Part shown: in pieces, positions 7,841-15,825 of the stretch
Layout: each line of letters starts with the position of its first letter
How positions within the stretch are numbered: position 1 is the first letter of the stretch
Assembly (NCBI GenBank): GCA_002720865.1
Contig: PBIO01000031.1
Span: 392,484-456,483 of the forward strand
Length of the DNA: 64,000 nucleotides
From: Halobacteriovorax sp.
GTDB lineage: Bacteria > Bdellovibrionota > Bacteriovoracia > Bacteriovoracales > Bacteriovoracaceae
Direction: 5' to 3'
Program-made: the position numbers and the translations under genes
The notes under the pieces: generated by a model
Told to the model about the DNA's origin: nothing
Database searches by the model: none
What the model saw: only the letters and a program-made list of their open reading frames with translations

Positions 7841-10800
7841 TTGAGCATTGAGATCATGGGTGGAAATGAATTGATCGTTCAAGGGGGACTTGAAGCGGGA
7901 TTTTCTCTCTATACCGGTTACCCAGGTTCGCCCCTTGCGGATTATTTTAATATCCTCTTTGAAAAGCGAAAGGACCTAGAGTCTAAGGGAATCAAGGTCG
8001 TTATTGCCAACTCCGAGGCCAATGCGGCGGCCATGGCCAGTGGTGCCAAGCAGGCCGGACGGGACTGCATGGTGGCCATGAAGTCCATGGGCTTACATGT
8101 AGCTGCGGACGCTTTAAGTGTAGGGAACTTTGCTACTCCTGGTGGATCAAAAACAGATGAAAAAACAGGAGAAGAAATTTTTCCTGGTACCGTTATCGTT
8201 GTGGGTGATGATCCTTGGTCAATTTCCACTTCAACTCCCGCTGACTCTAGATACCTCTATAAACATTTACATATTCCATTTTTCGAACCGTCCACCCCGC
8301 AAGAATTAAAAGATTGGATTGATAAGGCCCTCTACGCCAGTAAGCGAACCAGTATTTATCACGGAGTCTTACTGACAACCTTTATGGCCGAAGGGGGAGG
8401 AAGAGTTGAGGTAGGAGCCCCGAAAGAAGTTGATAGATCCGTCGAGCATATAGACCCCAAGGGATTTGATCTTTCTCAAAATGTAATGGTTCCACCCAAT
8501 TCATTAAAAGCCGATGTTCGTATGATCAATGAGCGGGCCCCTCGAATTCAAAAGGTCCTAAAAGAAATGGCCCTAGATAAAACTCTTGGGAATGATTCCT
8601 CAAAAGTTGGAATTCTTTCAACTGGTGCCATCTTTGAAACTTTAAAACAAGTTTTAGAAGAAGGAGAGGTGTTAGATAGCTACGCCGTTTATAAAGCGGG
8701 GGGCTCTTTTCCCCTTGTTGATGACTTAATGATCCCTTGGCTTAAAGAACGGGACACGGTCATTGTTGTTGAAGAAAAACGCGGATTTCTTGAGGCCGAG
8801 CTTGCGGCCTTAAAAGAGAGAAGCGGATTAAGTTTTAAGATTTATGGAAAGCAAACCCCAAGTGGGGCCGTCGGTTTTCCCGCCCATGGAGGTCTTAATT
8901 ACGAACTTATTCGATCTGCTCTCCTTACTTTTTCAAAAGAACTTGGTACGGGAAGTTGCGGGGATATTAATTATAAATCAAATCCTTTGGAGGAAGCTCT
9001 TCCAAGAAGACTTCCCACCTTCTGCCCAGGCTGTCCCCATAGGGAAACCCTTAGTCTTTTAAAAGATTTAAGAAAGACTCTTGATAATGAAGGTATACAG
9101 CTTATTAGCCACGGGGATGTGGGCTGTTATTCTCTAAGTTTTCTTGAGCCCTTTAAGGAGATGCATAATCTCTCTGCCATGGGGCAAGGGGGAGCTCTTG
9201 GGGCCGGAATGGATATGTTTACCTCAAATCCATCTGTGGTTCTAATGGGAGACTCCACCTTTTTTCATTCTGGATTAACCGATATTAGTAACTCCGTTCA
9301 ATGCGGTCATAATATTACTTATATTCTTTTAGATAATGATAATACGGCCATGACCGGGCATCAGTTCACCCCTTCTAGTGGAATAAGTATTGATGGAAGA
9401 AAAAGACCTGAGCAGGATATGCTGGGGATCGCAAGGAACCTAGGAGTTACCCAGGCCATTGAGGTGAACCCTAGCGATAGATATTTTTATCAGAATATTT
9501 TATCTGATTATGTAAAAAAGCCTGGGGTTAAAGTAATTGTCTCCAATAAAGAATGTGGTCTTACTTTTCACGGAAGAAGAAAGTCTGTGGAGAGAAAGCT
9601 CTTTGCAAAAGATAAAACCGTGGCCATTCAAGAGTTCTTTCAAATCAATACGGAGGCCTGTGAAGATTGTAGGGTCTGTGTTGATATGACAGGTTGTCCA
9701 GGTCTTACTCAAACCGAAGATGCCTATGGATCAAAGCTTTCTATTGACCCTCAAATATGTGTCGCCGATAGCTACTGCACCAAGATTAAGGTTTGTCCTA
9801 GCTTTGAAAAAGTAGAAGTCTTTGACTATCACCCCACTAAGTACCTAGATAAAAAAGATAGCTATAAGACAGATCTACCGCTTCCTGAGAAAAAACTATC
9901 CTTTGAGGATATTCACTCCTACCGCGTGGTCGTCACGGGAGTAGGGGGCTCTGGGGTAACCACCATTAGCCGGGTCTTAGCTGAAGCGGCCAAGGAAATG
10001 GGGGGCCGAGATGACTTAGACTTTAAGTTCGTCGATCAAAAAGGTCTTGCCCAAAGAAATGGAAATGTAACAGGGCATTTATGTATTTTTAAAAAGGGCA
10101 TGAGCTACGGGGCCATCACTCCCCTTGGTAGTGCCGATCTTCTTCTTTCTCCAGATCTATTAGACGGAAGTCATCATATCGGCTTTTTAGGTCCTAATGG
10201 TCTGGCCATCCTTGATAAAACTTTTCAAGTTCCGCTTTCAATTATTTTAGATAGAGAGCTAGAAGAGGATGCCATAAATGAAAAAGAACTTAGGGAAAAA
10301 TTACAGGCTCAGCTAGGCGAAAATTTATTTTTAAGCTCCTTAAAAGAAAAATGTCAGGAACATTTTGGTAAGGCCGTTTATGCTTCGGCCATGATCTTAG
10401 GGGCTGCTTTTCAATCGGGAAGATTACCATTTTCCTATGACGATATGACAAAGGCTTTTAAGAACACCATGAAGGCCTCAGAACTTGAAAATAATATTCA
10501 GGCCTTTGAGCTTGGAAGAGAAGCTTATCTTCATAATTCAGAGCTAGCTCAAAAACTTGAAGGAAAGGCCAGTATCGCCACGGTTAGACTTAGCCTGTTT
10601 GAAAGCTTTACTCCTTGGCAAAACTCTAAAGTCATCATGAATATGTTTGATCGAAATCTAGAGACCCTTAAAAAATACTTTCCGAATATTTCTGGTTTTT
10701 ACCTGGCCAGGTATCTCCATGATATATTTCTTTACGATAGAGGTTCTAAGATAGAGAGTTTTATCAAAGAGGCCGGAAGCTTATCTTCCCTTTATACTGA

Positions 10801-11248
10801 TGAAAAACTACAAAAGAGGGCCTTAAGGACTCTGGCAAAAACTTATTTTATTAAAGACGAAGTCATGGTGGCCCATCTTATGATTAGCCCATTAATGAAA
10901 CTTCGCACCCATCAAAGCTACTCTAAACTTGGGACCGGTTTTAGAACCACTCATATAAATAGACCTAAATTTGAATTTCTTGGAAAGAGCATTGAGTTTG
11001 ATATTAATCCTAAAGGCTGGATGTTAAAAACAATGCGTCACCTAAGAATCCTTAGGCTTCTTATGCCTAGCTGGCATAAAAAAGAAAAGTCTATAGCCAT
11101 AAAAGTTAGGAAAGAACTTCTTGAGGTCATTCCAAAACTTGATACGGATGCTAAGCGAAGACGACTAGTGGAAGTGGAAAATATAAAAGGCTACCGGGAA
11201 GTTCGCTACGCCGAATTTGATAAGGCCTTTCAAAAGGAGGCCAATTGA
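7841..11248 (+). CDS. Indolepyruvate/arylpyruvate:ferredoxin oxidoreductase, fused alpha and beta subunits
   Basis: Oxidative decarboxylase of 1135 residues that turns aryl-pyruvates (from Phe, Tyr, Trp) plus CoA into arylacetyl-CoA, CO2 and reduced ferredoxin. Domains: pyruvate-ferredoxin-oxidoreductase-type N-terminal domain with TGYPGSPLADYF; TPP-binding domain beginning at the diagnostic CPGCPHR (Cys395) and containing GDVGCYSL and GDSTFFHSG; iron-sulfur segment from Cys607 (CEDCRVC, then CVADSYC...VCPSF), the spacing used in proteobacterial fused forms; an IorB/gamma domain from about residue 698 with GVGGSG; and a C-terminal extension as in the DUF6537-containing members. TTG at 7841 is preferred because TAGGAG lies seven bases upstream; the ATG at 7802 has no ribosome site. 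It is the first of four coupled genes. Confidence 0.92.
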   Translation: MSIEIMGGNELIVQGGLEAGFSLYTGYPGSPLADYFNILFEKRKDLESKGIKVVIANSEANAAAMASGAKQAGRDCMVAMKSMGLHVAADALSVGNFATPGGSKTDEKTGEEIFPGTVIVVGDDPWSISTSTPADSRYLYKHLHIPFFEPSTPQELKDWIDKALYASKRTSIYHGVLLTTFMAEGGGRVEVGAPKEVDRSVEHIDPKGFDLSQNVMVPPNSLKADVRMINERAPRIQKVLKEMALDKTLGNDSSKVGILSTGAIFETLKQVLEEGEVLDSYAVYKAGGSFPLVDDLMIPWLKERDTVIVVEEKRGFLEAELAALKERSGLSFKIYGKQTPSGAVGFPAHGGLNYELIRSALLTFSKELGTGSCGDINYKSNPLEEALPRRLPTFCPGCPHRETLSLLKDLRKTLDNEGIQLISHGDVGCYSLSFLEPFKEMHNLSAMGQGGALGAGMDMFTSNPSVVLMGDSTFFHSGLTDISNSVQCGHNITYILLDNDNTAMTGHQFTPSSGISIDGRKRPEQDMLGIARNLGVTQAIEVNPSDRYFYQNILSDYVKKPGVKVIVSNKECGLTFHGRRKSVERKLFAKDKTVAIQEFFQINTEACEDCRVCVDMTGCPGLTQTEDAYGSKLSIDPQICVADSYCTKIKVCPSFEKVEVFDYHPTKYLDKKDSYKTDLPLPEKKLSFEDIHSYRVVVTGVGGSGVTTISRVLAEAAKEMGGRDDLDFKFVDQKGLAQRNGNVTGHLCIFKKGMSYGAITPLGSADLLLSPDLLDGSHHIGFLGPNGLAILDKTFQVPLSIILDRELEEDAINEKELREKLQAQLGENLFLSSLKEKCQEHFGKAVYASAMILGAAFQSGRLPFSYDDMTKAFKNTMKASELENNIQAFELGREAYLHNSELAQKLEGKASIATVRLSLFESFTPWQNSKVIMNMFDRNLETLKKYFPNISGFYLARYLHDIFLYDRGSKIESFIKEAGSLSSLYTDEKLQKRALRTLAKTYFIKDEVMVAHLMISPLMKLRTHQSYSKLGTGFRTTHINRPKFEFLGKSIEFDINPKGWMLKTMRHLRILRLLMPSWHKKEKSIAIKVRKELLEVIPKLDTDAKRRRLVEVENIKGYREVRYAEFDKAFQKEAN

Positions 11249-13266
11249 TAAAAGCTCTTTTTCTCCTTTTAATTTCAACTTCAGTTTTTGCGTCGGAGTA
11301 TAAAACACTTTCAAAGATGCGAAAGAGTTTGGGTGGTGATCTTTACCAGGCGGTAGGTTGCCTCCCCAAAGTGACAAAGGCCGGAGGTGCTTCCTTTTGC
11401 TCAGGCTTTTCTCTAAGTAAAAAAGAACTAGAGAATCTTCAAAGTATGTCTTTTAAAAGCTGTAAAAGGCTTATTAAAAAGAAATTTGGCTTTCATCTCT
11501 CCCAAGAAGTTCAGCCAAGACAACTTAAAGAAGAAGAGTTTTCTCGTTTTATGCACTCAACAAAAAGGGCACAGGTTTATTATCCTGAAAAGCTTGTACT
11601 TTTAAAGCAGGGGACGGGAAGAGTTGACTGCGTCCATGAGCTTATGCACCTCTATCAATATCATTCAAAAAATAAGTCAAAGCTCTCAATTTCCAGTAGA
11701 AATCAAAAAGAAAGAAAGATGGTTCTTGAGCTAGAGGCCCATGTAAAAAGAGTTGCTCTTCTAGAAAAAAGAAAAAAGATTAAAGAGGCTCAAAAAATCG
11801 GTAAGTCTCTTCAGCCTTATATTAAATTCCTAGGGCGCTATAAGGCCATGCATAGATGGCTTCATGAAAAAGAGATCTATTATTTTATTTATAAAAACTG
11901 CGATAAGTTTAAATGTTCAGTATTAGATAAAGATATTGCTCTGGCTAATCTCTATAGCCTTAGGAATTATTTTCCTTGGCGAATCAAGGATTGGTTAATT
12001 TCTGAATCAGCAAAGCTTATCAAACAAAAAGAGCTAGAAGTCTTTAATAAGGTTGTTAAAAACTGGAAACCGCTAGGAAAGATAGACAAAAAAGATCTGG
12101 TTATCCAAATCAATAGCTCCATTACTGATCTGCAAAATGAGCTAAGAGAAGATAAGGTCTTCTTTATTAAAAACTCCTTATTTAAAGAGGGAGTTATTTG
12201 TGACAAAGGTAATCTTATTATCCTTCATAAGGGAGAGCTCGATCACGCCCTAGTTGTAGCGGCCACGTTAAGAAAGAAACAATTAGAGCAAAATAAAAAT
12301 TTATGTAAGAACTGGCCTGATACTAGAGTCACTGCAAAAGAGTTTAATCAAGGAATTGTGACCCGGGAAGATTATGAAAGGATCGTCCTAACATCAAAGA
12401 TGGCCAAGGTCTTATCAGATATGGACGTCTATACTTTGCTTTTTGAAAACCAAGACCTTTTCCCAACGGATGAGACCAGTCTTATACTTGAAAGATGGCT
12501 TGCGGCAAAAACAGCTTCAACCTTTAAGGTATGGGAAACAAAACTGCCAAAAGTCTTTAGTGCTGGTATGAAGCTTCGTTTTGCCGAAGAGAATGATCTA
12601 CCCATGATCTATGTGAACTCTAGGAAGCTTGTACTTGATCTTGGGGCCATGGATTCAGTTATTCGCCCCATCGCACTCTCAACAGAGCAGCTACGCTCTA
12701 TGGTGGTCCTCGAAGCTAAAACCCTAAGCACTGCGGAGGGAAGAACTCAGACCGCTCCAAAGGTTATGCTCACCACCACCATGAGTAATTATAATTCTAA
12801 AATGCAAAGCTCCCGTTGGGTCCTGGCAGATTTAAAAATTATTGGAGTTGATGGGACCCTAGGGCTGAATAATTTCTACGGAACGGAGTTTAGCATTATT
12901 CCAAAAACCAGGTGGATTAACTTTGTAAACTTTAAAACAAAACCTGCTGGAGCCTTTGACCTTCAAGAGAATCACCGGGGAGAGTTTGACGCTGTAGAAT
13001 TTAAATGCCCTGAGGGCTATGTGCTAAGAGTTGATAGTGGATCTCAAGTGCGAGGTGATATTAAATCCGAAGACCTAGGGAAGAATTATAAAAATAAAAG
13101 ATTAAAATGTGGCAATCAGTACTTTAGAGGTCCCTTTGAAGAAATTATAACAGAAGGACCAATTTTTAGCAGAGACGTTATTCTAAACATGGGTTGGCCA
13201 CTCCTTAGAGAATATAAACAAATCGATATCTCCCTTAAAGACGGGTGGATTGACTTTAAGAGGTAG
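11245..13266 (+). CDS. Secreted protein with HExxH site and retropepsin-like C-terminal domain
   Basis: Protein of 673 residues with a clear signal peptide (hydrophobic core 4-15, likely cleavage after STSVFA). Near residues 131-135 is HELMH, a zinc-metallopeptidase-type HExxH, followed about 27 residues later by LELEAH, whose Glu164 could be the third ligand. Near 463-472 is LDLGAMDSVI, resembling the LD(T/S)GAxxSVI active-site loop of retropepsin-like aspartic proteases but with Leu in place of Thr/Ser. At 537-545 GTLGLNNFY resembles the second conserved segment (GxLGxxFL) of that fold. TTG start, with AAAGGAGG just upstream, overlaps the stop of the preceding gene as TTGA. I do not recognise a named family; the dual-protease reading is inference from motifs. 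Confidence 0.72.
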   Translation: MIKALFLLLISTSVFASEYKTLSKMRKSLGGDLYQAVGCLPKVTKAGGASFCSGFSLSKKELENLQSMSFKSCKRLIKKKFGFHLSQEVQPRQLKEEEFSRFMHSTKRAQVYYPEKLVLLKQGTGRVDCVHELMHLYQYHSKNKSKLSISSRNQKERKMVLELEAHVKRVALLEKRKKIKEAQKIGKSLQPYIKFLGRYKAMHRWLHEKEIYYFIYKNCDKFKCSVLDKDIALANLYSLRNYFPWRIKDWLISESAKLIKQKELEVFNKVVKNWKPLGKIDKKDLVIQINSSITDLQNELREDKVFFIKNSLFKEGVICDKGNLIILHKGELDHALVVAATLRKKQLEQNKNLCKNWPDTRVTAKEFNQGIVTREDYERIVLTSKMAKVLSDMDVYTLLFENQDLFPTDETSLILERWLAAKTASTFKVWETKLPKVFSAGMKLRFAEENDLPMIYVNSRKLVLDLGAMDSVIRPIALSTEQLRSMVVLEAKTLSTAEGRTQTAPKVMLTTTMSNYNSKMQSSRWVLADLKIIGVDGTLGLNNFYGTEFSIIPKTRWINFVNFKTKPAGAFDLQENHRGEFDAVEFKCPEGYVLRVDSGSQVRGDIKSEDLGKNYKNKRLKCGNQYFRGPFEEIITEGPIFSRDVILNMGWPLLREYKQIDISLKDGWIDFKR

Positions 13267-13267
13267 C

Positions 13268-13588
13268 ATGGAAAAAGAATATAAAACCTTAAAGGAATTT
13301 TATCCTTACTATCTAAGCGAGCATAATCTAGGAACTTGCCGAACTCTTCACTTTATTGGTACTTCCTTAGTCCTCATCAGTCTTGTGGCCTTTATTGCCA
13401 CCTTAAACTTTAAATATCTTATCCTTTGTCCTATCTTTGGGTACTTCTTTGCTTGGGTAGGGCATTTTATTTTTGAGAAAAATAGACCGGCCACCTTCAA
13501 ATATCCTCTTAAAAGCTTAATCTGCGATTTTATTATGTACTGGGATATGCTTCGCTTTGAAATTCCTTTTGAAGGAAAACTTAAATGA
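13268..13588 (+). CDS. DUF962 / Mpo1-like membrane protein
   Basis: Small membrane protein of 106 residues. Two to three hydrophobic segments follow an N-terminal region with YLSEHNLGTCRTLHFIGTS, matching the YGL010W/Mpo1-like (DUF962) family, whose yeast member is an Fe(II)-dependent dioxygenase acting in fatty-acid alpha-oxidation. The conserved His residues of the family (HN, H in TLHF, GHFIFEKNRPATF) are present. ATG at 13268 sits one base after the preceding stop; a start six codons earlier would overlap that gene. The bacterial role is not established; location in a CoA-ester catabolic operon is compatible with acyl-chain oxidation but proves nothing. Confidence 0.82.
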   Translation: MEKEYKTLKEFYPYYLSEHNLGTCRTLHFIGTSLVLISLVAFIATLNFKYLILCPIFGYFFAWVGHFIFEKNRPATFKYPLKSLICDFIMYWDMLRFEIPFEGKLK

Positions 13589-14898
13589 GAAAGGCCGTTA
13601 GTGTTGTCTTTACCTTTGAAGATAAAATCTTTTATGTGAAGAGGCAAAACTACCTTACCGTCTTTCCCGGATACTTGGCCTTCCCTGGGGGGAAAGTAGA
13701 TAAGACTGACTCTAAAGAAAAAATACAGGCCCCCTTTTTTGATAAATTTGATGGGGATCTAATGCACGCTCTTATTAGAGAAGTGCAAGAAGAGCTAACG
13801 GTTGATCTTAAAAGCTTACCCATAAAAAGAATGGAAGAGCTCTCTATAGCCATCACTCCAGAGTTCAATCCCTATCGTTTTGAAACTTATTTTTATTGGG
13901 TTGAGCTTTCCTCTGAATATCCTTTCGTCGCCGATGAAGGAGAAGTGGCCTCTTCTGCTTGGAAAAAAGGGGAAGAAGTTCTTAACGAGTACCTAAAAGG
14001 TAAGCATTTAGCTGTGCCTCCTACGGTTCGTATCCTAGAGCGTTTTGCGGCCAAGAAGTTTGATGAAACCAGTATTCCCCTAAGACTTCCTTATAATCCT
14101 GAAACTCAGGTTCCCTGGATTGAAAGCATCTCAGGAGTCTTACAATTTTTGCCCCTCTCCCATACCTTTCCCCCAGCTAATAGAACCAATTGCTTTTTAA
14201 TCGGGGACACTCTAATGGATCCTTCTCCCAAAGATGAAGGAGAGTATCTAAAGCTTAAAAATTCGGTAAAGGCCTTTGGCTTTAAAAAAATACTTTTAAC
14301 CCATCATCATCCAGATCATCATGAGTTTGCCCCAAGGCTGGCCAAAGAATCTGATTGTCCCATCCTCTTAAGTTCTGACTCTCACGCTCGAATTAAAAAG
14401 AAATGGGGGGAAGATTATTTTAAAGATCTTCAGATAATTGAAGTTAAAGAAGGGGATATTCTAACAGACTGGTTAGAAGAAGAAGTTCATCTCATGGCCG
14501 TTCCCGGTCACGATGAAGGTCAGCTGGCCCCTTATGTAAAAACTGGCGAATGGATTATCGCAGGAGATCTTTTTCAAACAGTAGGCACAGTCACCATCGG
14601 CGGCGATGAAGGAAATATGTCTAAGTACTTTAACTCCCTTCAAAGAATTATAGACTTTAATCCCTTGGCCATTATTCCTAGCCACGGAATCGCCATGGGG
14701 GGCACCCATAAGCTTAAGATGACCTTAAAACACAGACGCCACCGGGAAGAGCAGATCCTAAAGCTCGCCAAAGGCGGAAGTACTGATGAAGAAATTTACA
14801 ATGAAATATATGAAGGGCTTGATGAAAAACTTAAATTCTACGCTATGGTTACAATTGGAAAGCATCTGGATAAGTTAAAAGAAGAAGGGCGCCTTTAA
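13585..14898 (+). CDS. NUDIX hydrolase - metallo-beta-lactamase fold fusion protein
   Basis: A 437-residue two-domain hydrolase. Residues 1-165 carry a NUDIX domain: FPGGKVD, an insertion, then the helix LIREVQEELTVD, matching the REUxEE core. Residues about 195-437 carry a metallo-beta-lactamase fold: THHHPDHHEF (HxHxDH zinc motif), VPGHDEGQ, AGDLFQ and PSHGIAMGG. C-terminal helices resemble the LACTB2 branch of MBL hydrolases. Similar NUDIX-MBL fusions have been annotated in other bacteria, but the substrate is not settled; CoA or nucleotide derivatives followed by a thioester or phosphoester cut would be plausible. ATG overlaps the preceding stop (ATGA), placing it last in the oxidoreductase operon. 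No signal peptide. Confidence 0.85.
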   Translation: MRKAVSVVFTFEDKIFYVKRQNYLTVFPGYLAFPGGKVDKTDSKEKIQAPFFDKFDGDLMHALIREVQEELTVDLKSLPIKRMEELSIAITPEFNPYRFETYFYWVELSSEYPFVADEGEVASSAWKKGEEVLNEYLKGKHLAVPPTVRILERFAAKKFDETSIPLRLPYNPETQVPWIESISGVLQFLPLSHTFPPANRTNCFLIGDTLMDPSPKDEGEYLKLKNSVKAFGFKKILLTHHHPDHHEFAPRLAKESDCPILLSSDSHARIKKKWGEDYFKDLQIIEVKEGDILTDWLEEEVHLMAVPGHDEGQLAPYVKTGEWIIAGDLFQTVGTVTIGGDEGNMSKYFNSLQRIIDFNPLAIIPSHGIAMGGTHKLKMTLKHRRHREEQILKLAKGGSTDEEIYNEIYEGLDEKLKFYAMVTIGKHLDKLKEEGRL

Positions 14899-14909
14899 AA
14901 GACGCCCTT
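14885..14909. terminator. Hairpin between convergent genes
   Basis: Inverted repeat AAGGGCG (14885-14891) and CGCCCTT (14903-14909) with an 11-base loop, spanning the stop of the NUDIX-MBL gene and facing the convergent secreted-protein gene ending at 14922. No long T run follows, so it may be a weak bidirectional terminator or an mRNA-end stabiliser. Confidence 0.5.
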
Positions 14910-14921
14910 GAGGGATTGGGA

Positions 14922-15452
14922 CTATTTCGAGATAGTTGAGTTTGATCCCTCGTTCTTTCTTGGTTGCTCTTCTTTATCAGTACATGGCTTGGCCACATTA
15001 AATCCTACTACTTTTCCTAGCTTTGCACCCAAAACCTTTGCACAAGTCTTTTTTGCATAACGCTTCCACTCAGAGACACTTGTCTTACAAGACTTATCAA
15101 ATTGCTTAAAAATCTTTTTCACATTTAAACAGCTAAAAGTCGCGATTCTATAATTAGTCTTCTTAACAATCTTTTTCTTTAGTTCTGCTTGATCAAGCTT
15201 CTTTAGAACAATCGGTTTCTTAGGTTGTTCTAAGTCAAACTTCTTAAGACCACCATTGCTACCACATACTTTTTCTGCTTTTTCTTTGGCCAATTCAGCT
15301 TTTAAACCAGCAGCAGAATCTACAGATGACTTCTTTTGATTTTTACAAGTAATGCTTACCTTTTTAAATTTTGTCTCTTCAGCAAAACCTTGCTGAGAAA
15401 TAAAGATAAGGCTTAGTCCTAGTACTATTGATTTGATTAGATTTGCGTTCAT
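14922..15452 (-). CDS. Small lysine- and cysteine-containing secreted protein
   Basis: Protein of 176 residues with an N-terminal signal peptide (SIVLGLSLIFISQQGFA, cleavage probably after residue 24). The mature part is very rich in Lys, has several Cys residues (CKNQ, CGSN, CLN, CKT, CAK, CTD) and ends in a Ser/Asn-rich tail. The cysteines suggest disulfides in the periplasm or outside. I recognise no family. It stands alone, convergent with the NUDIX-MBL gene, and shares its 373-base upstream gap with the giant lipoprotein gene, so the two are divergently transcribed. Confidence 0.75.
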   Translation of the reverse strand: MNANLIKSIVLGLSLIFISQQGFAEETKFKKVSITCKNQKKSSVDSAAGLKAELAKEKAEKVCGSNGGLKKFDLEQPKKPIVLKKLDQAELKKKIVKKTNYRIATFSCLNVKKIFKQFDKSCKTSVSEWKRYAKKTCAKVLGAKLGKVVGFNVAKPCTDKEEQPRKNEGSNSTISK

Positions 15453-15825
15453 AATGTTTCCCCTAATTAGTTATTGCCTCGTTTGAAGTTAAGCTATCTT
15501 CTCCTTTTTCTTGATTCTTTTTGAGGGAGTTTTTTGGGGCGAAACGGGGGTAAGGTAAGGTCTTGAAATGAAAAGAAGAAAATTAAAATGCGCCAACAGT
15601 TAAAGGCATGTTTAAAAATAAGAGTTGTTTAATATACGTTCTATGCATATAAAAGCTACTAAATAAAAAACTTCGCATATTATGGATACTGTATTTGTCC
15701 AAAATTTTAAAAACCGCATAATATCGGGCATGTATAGATTAAATACATTTTCTTTTAAGTAAACTACTAAAACAGTCGATAATTCTTCCACTAAGAAAAC
15801 TACTCATAATTTTTAAGAGGCACGT
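15453..15825. other. Divergent intergenic region before the giant lipoprotein gene
   Basis: This 373-base gap separates the small secreted protein gene (leftward) from the giant lipoprotein gene (rightward). It is AT-rich with no coding frame longer than about 13 codons that has a ribosome site. It holds a candidate promoter at 15695-15722 and a loosely mirrored pair of AT-rich words (ATATTATG near 15677 and GCATAATAT near 15716) that might bind a regulator. A 15565-15605 stretch encodes a very short basic frame that I do not treat as a gene. Confidence 0.5.
15695..15722 (+). promoter_or_regulatory. Candidate sigma-70 promoter for the giant lipoprotein gene
   Basis: TTGTCC (15695-15700), a 16-base spacer and CATAAT (15717-15722) form a reasonable -35/-10 pair about 100 bases before the ATG. 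The long untranslated leader that follows is AT-rich. Ribosome site AAGAGG lies at about 15814-15819. Confidence 0.45.

Noticed and set aside
9659..9815. Apparent missing cysteine in the second iron-sulfur motif of the oxidoreductase
   Set aside because: The C-x5-C-x4/5-CP spacing is usual for fused proteobacterial members of this family.
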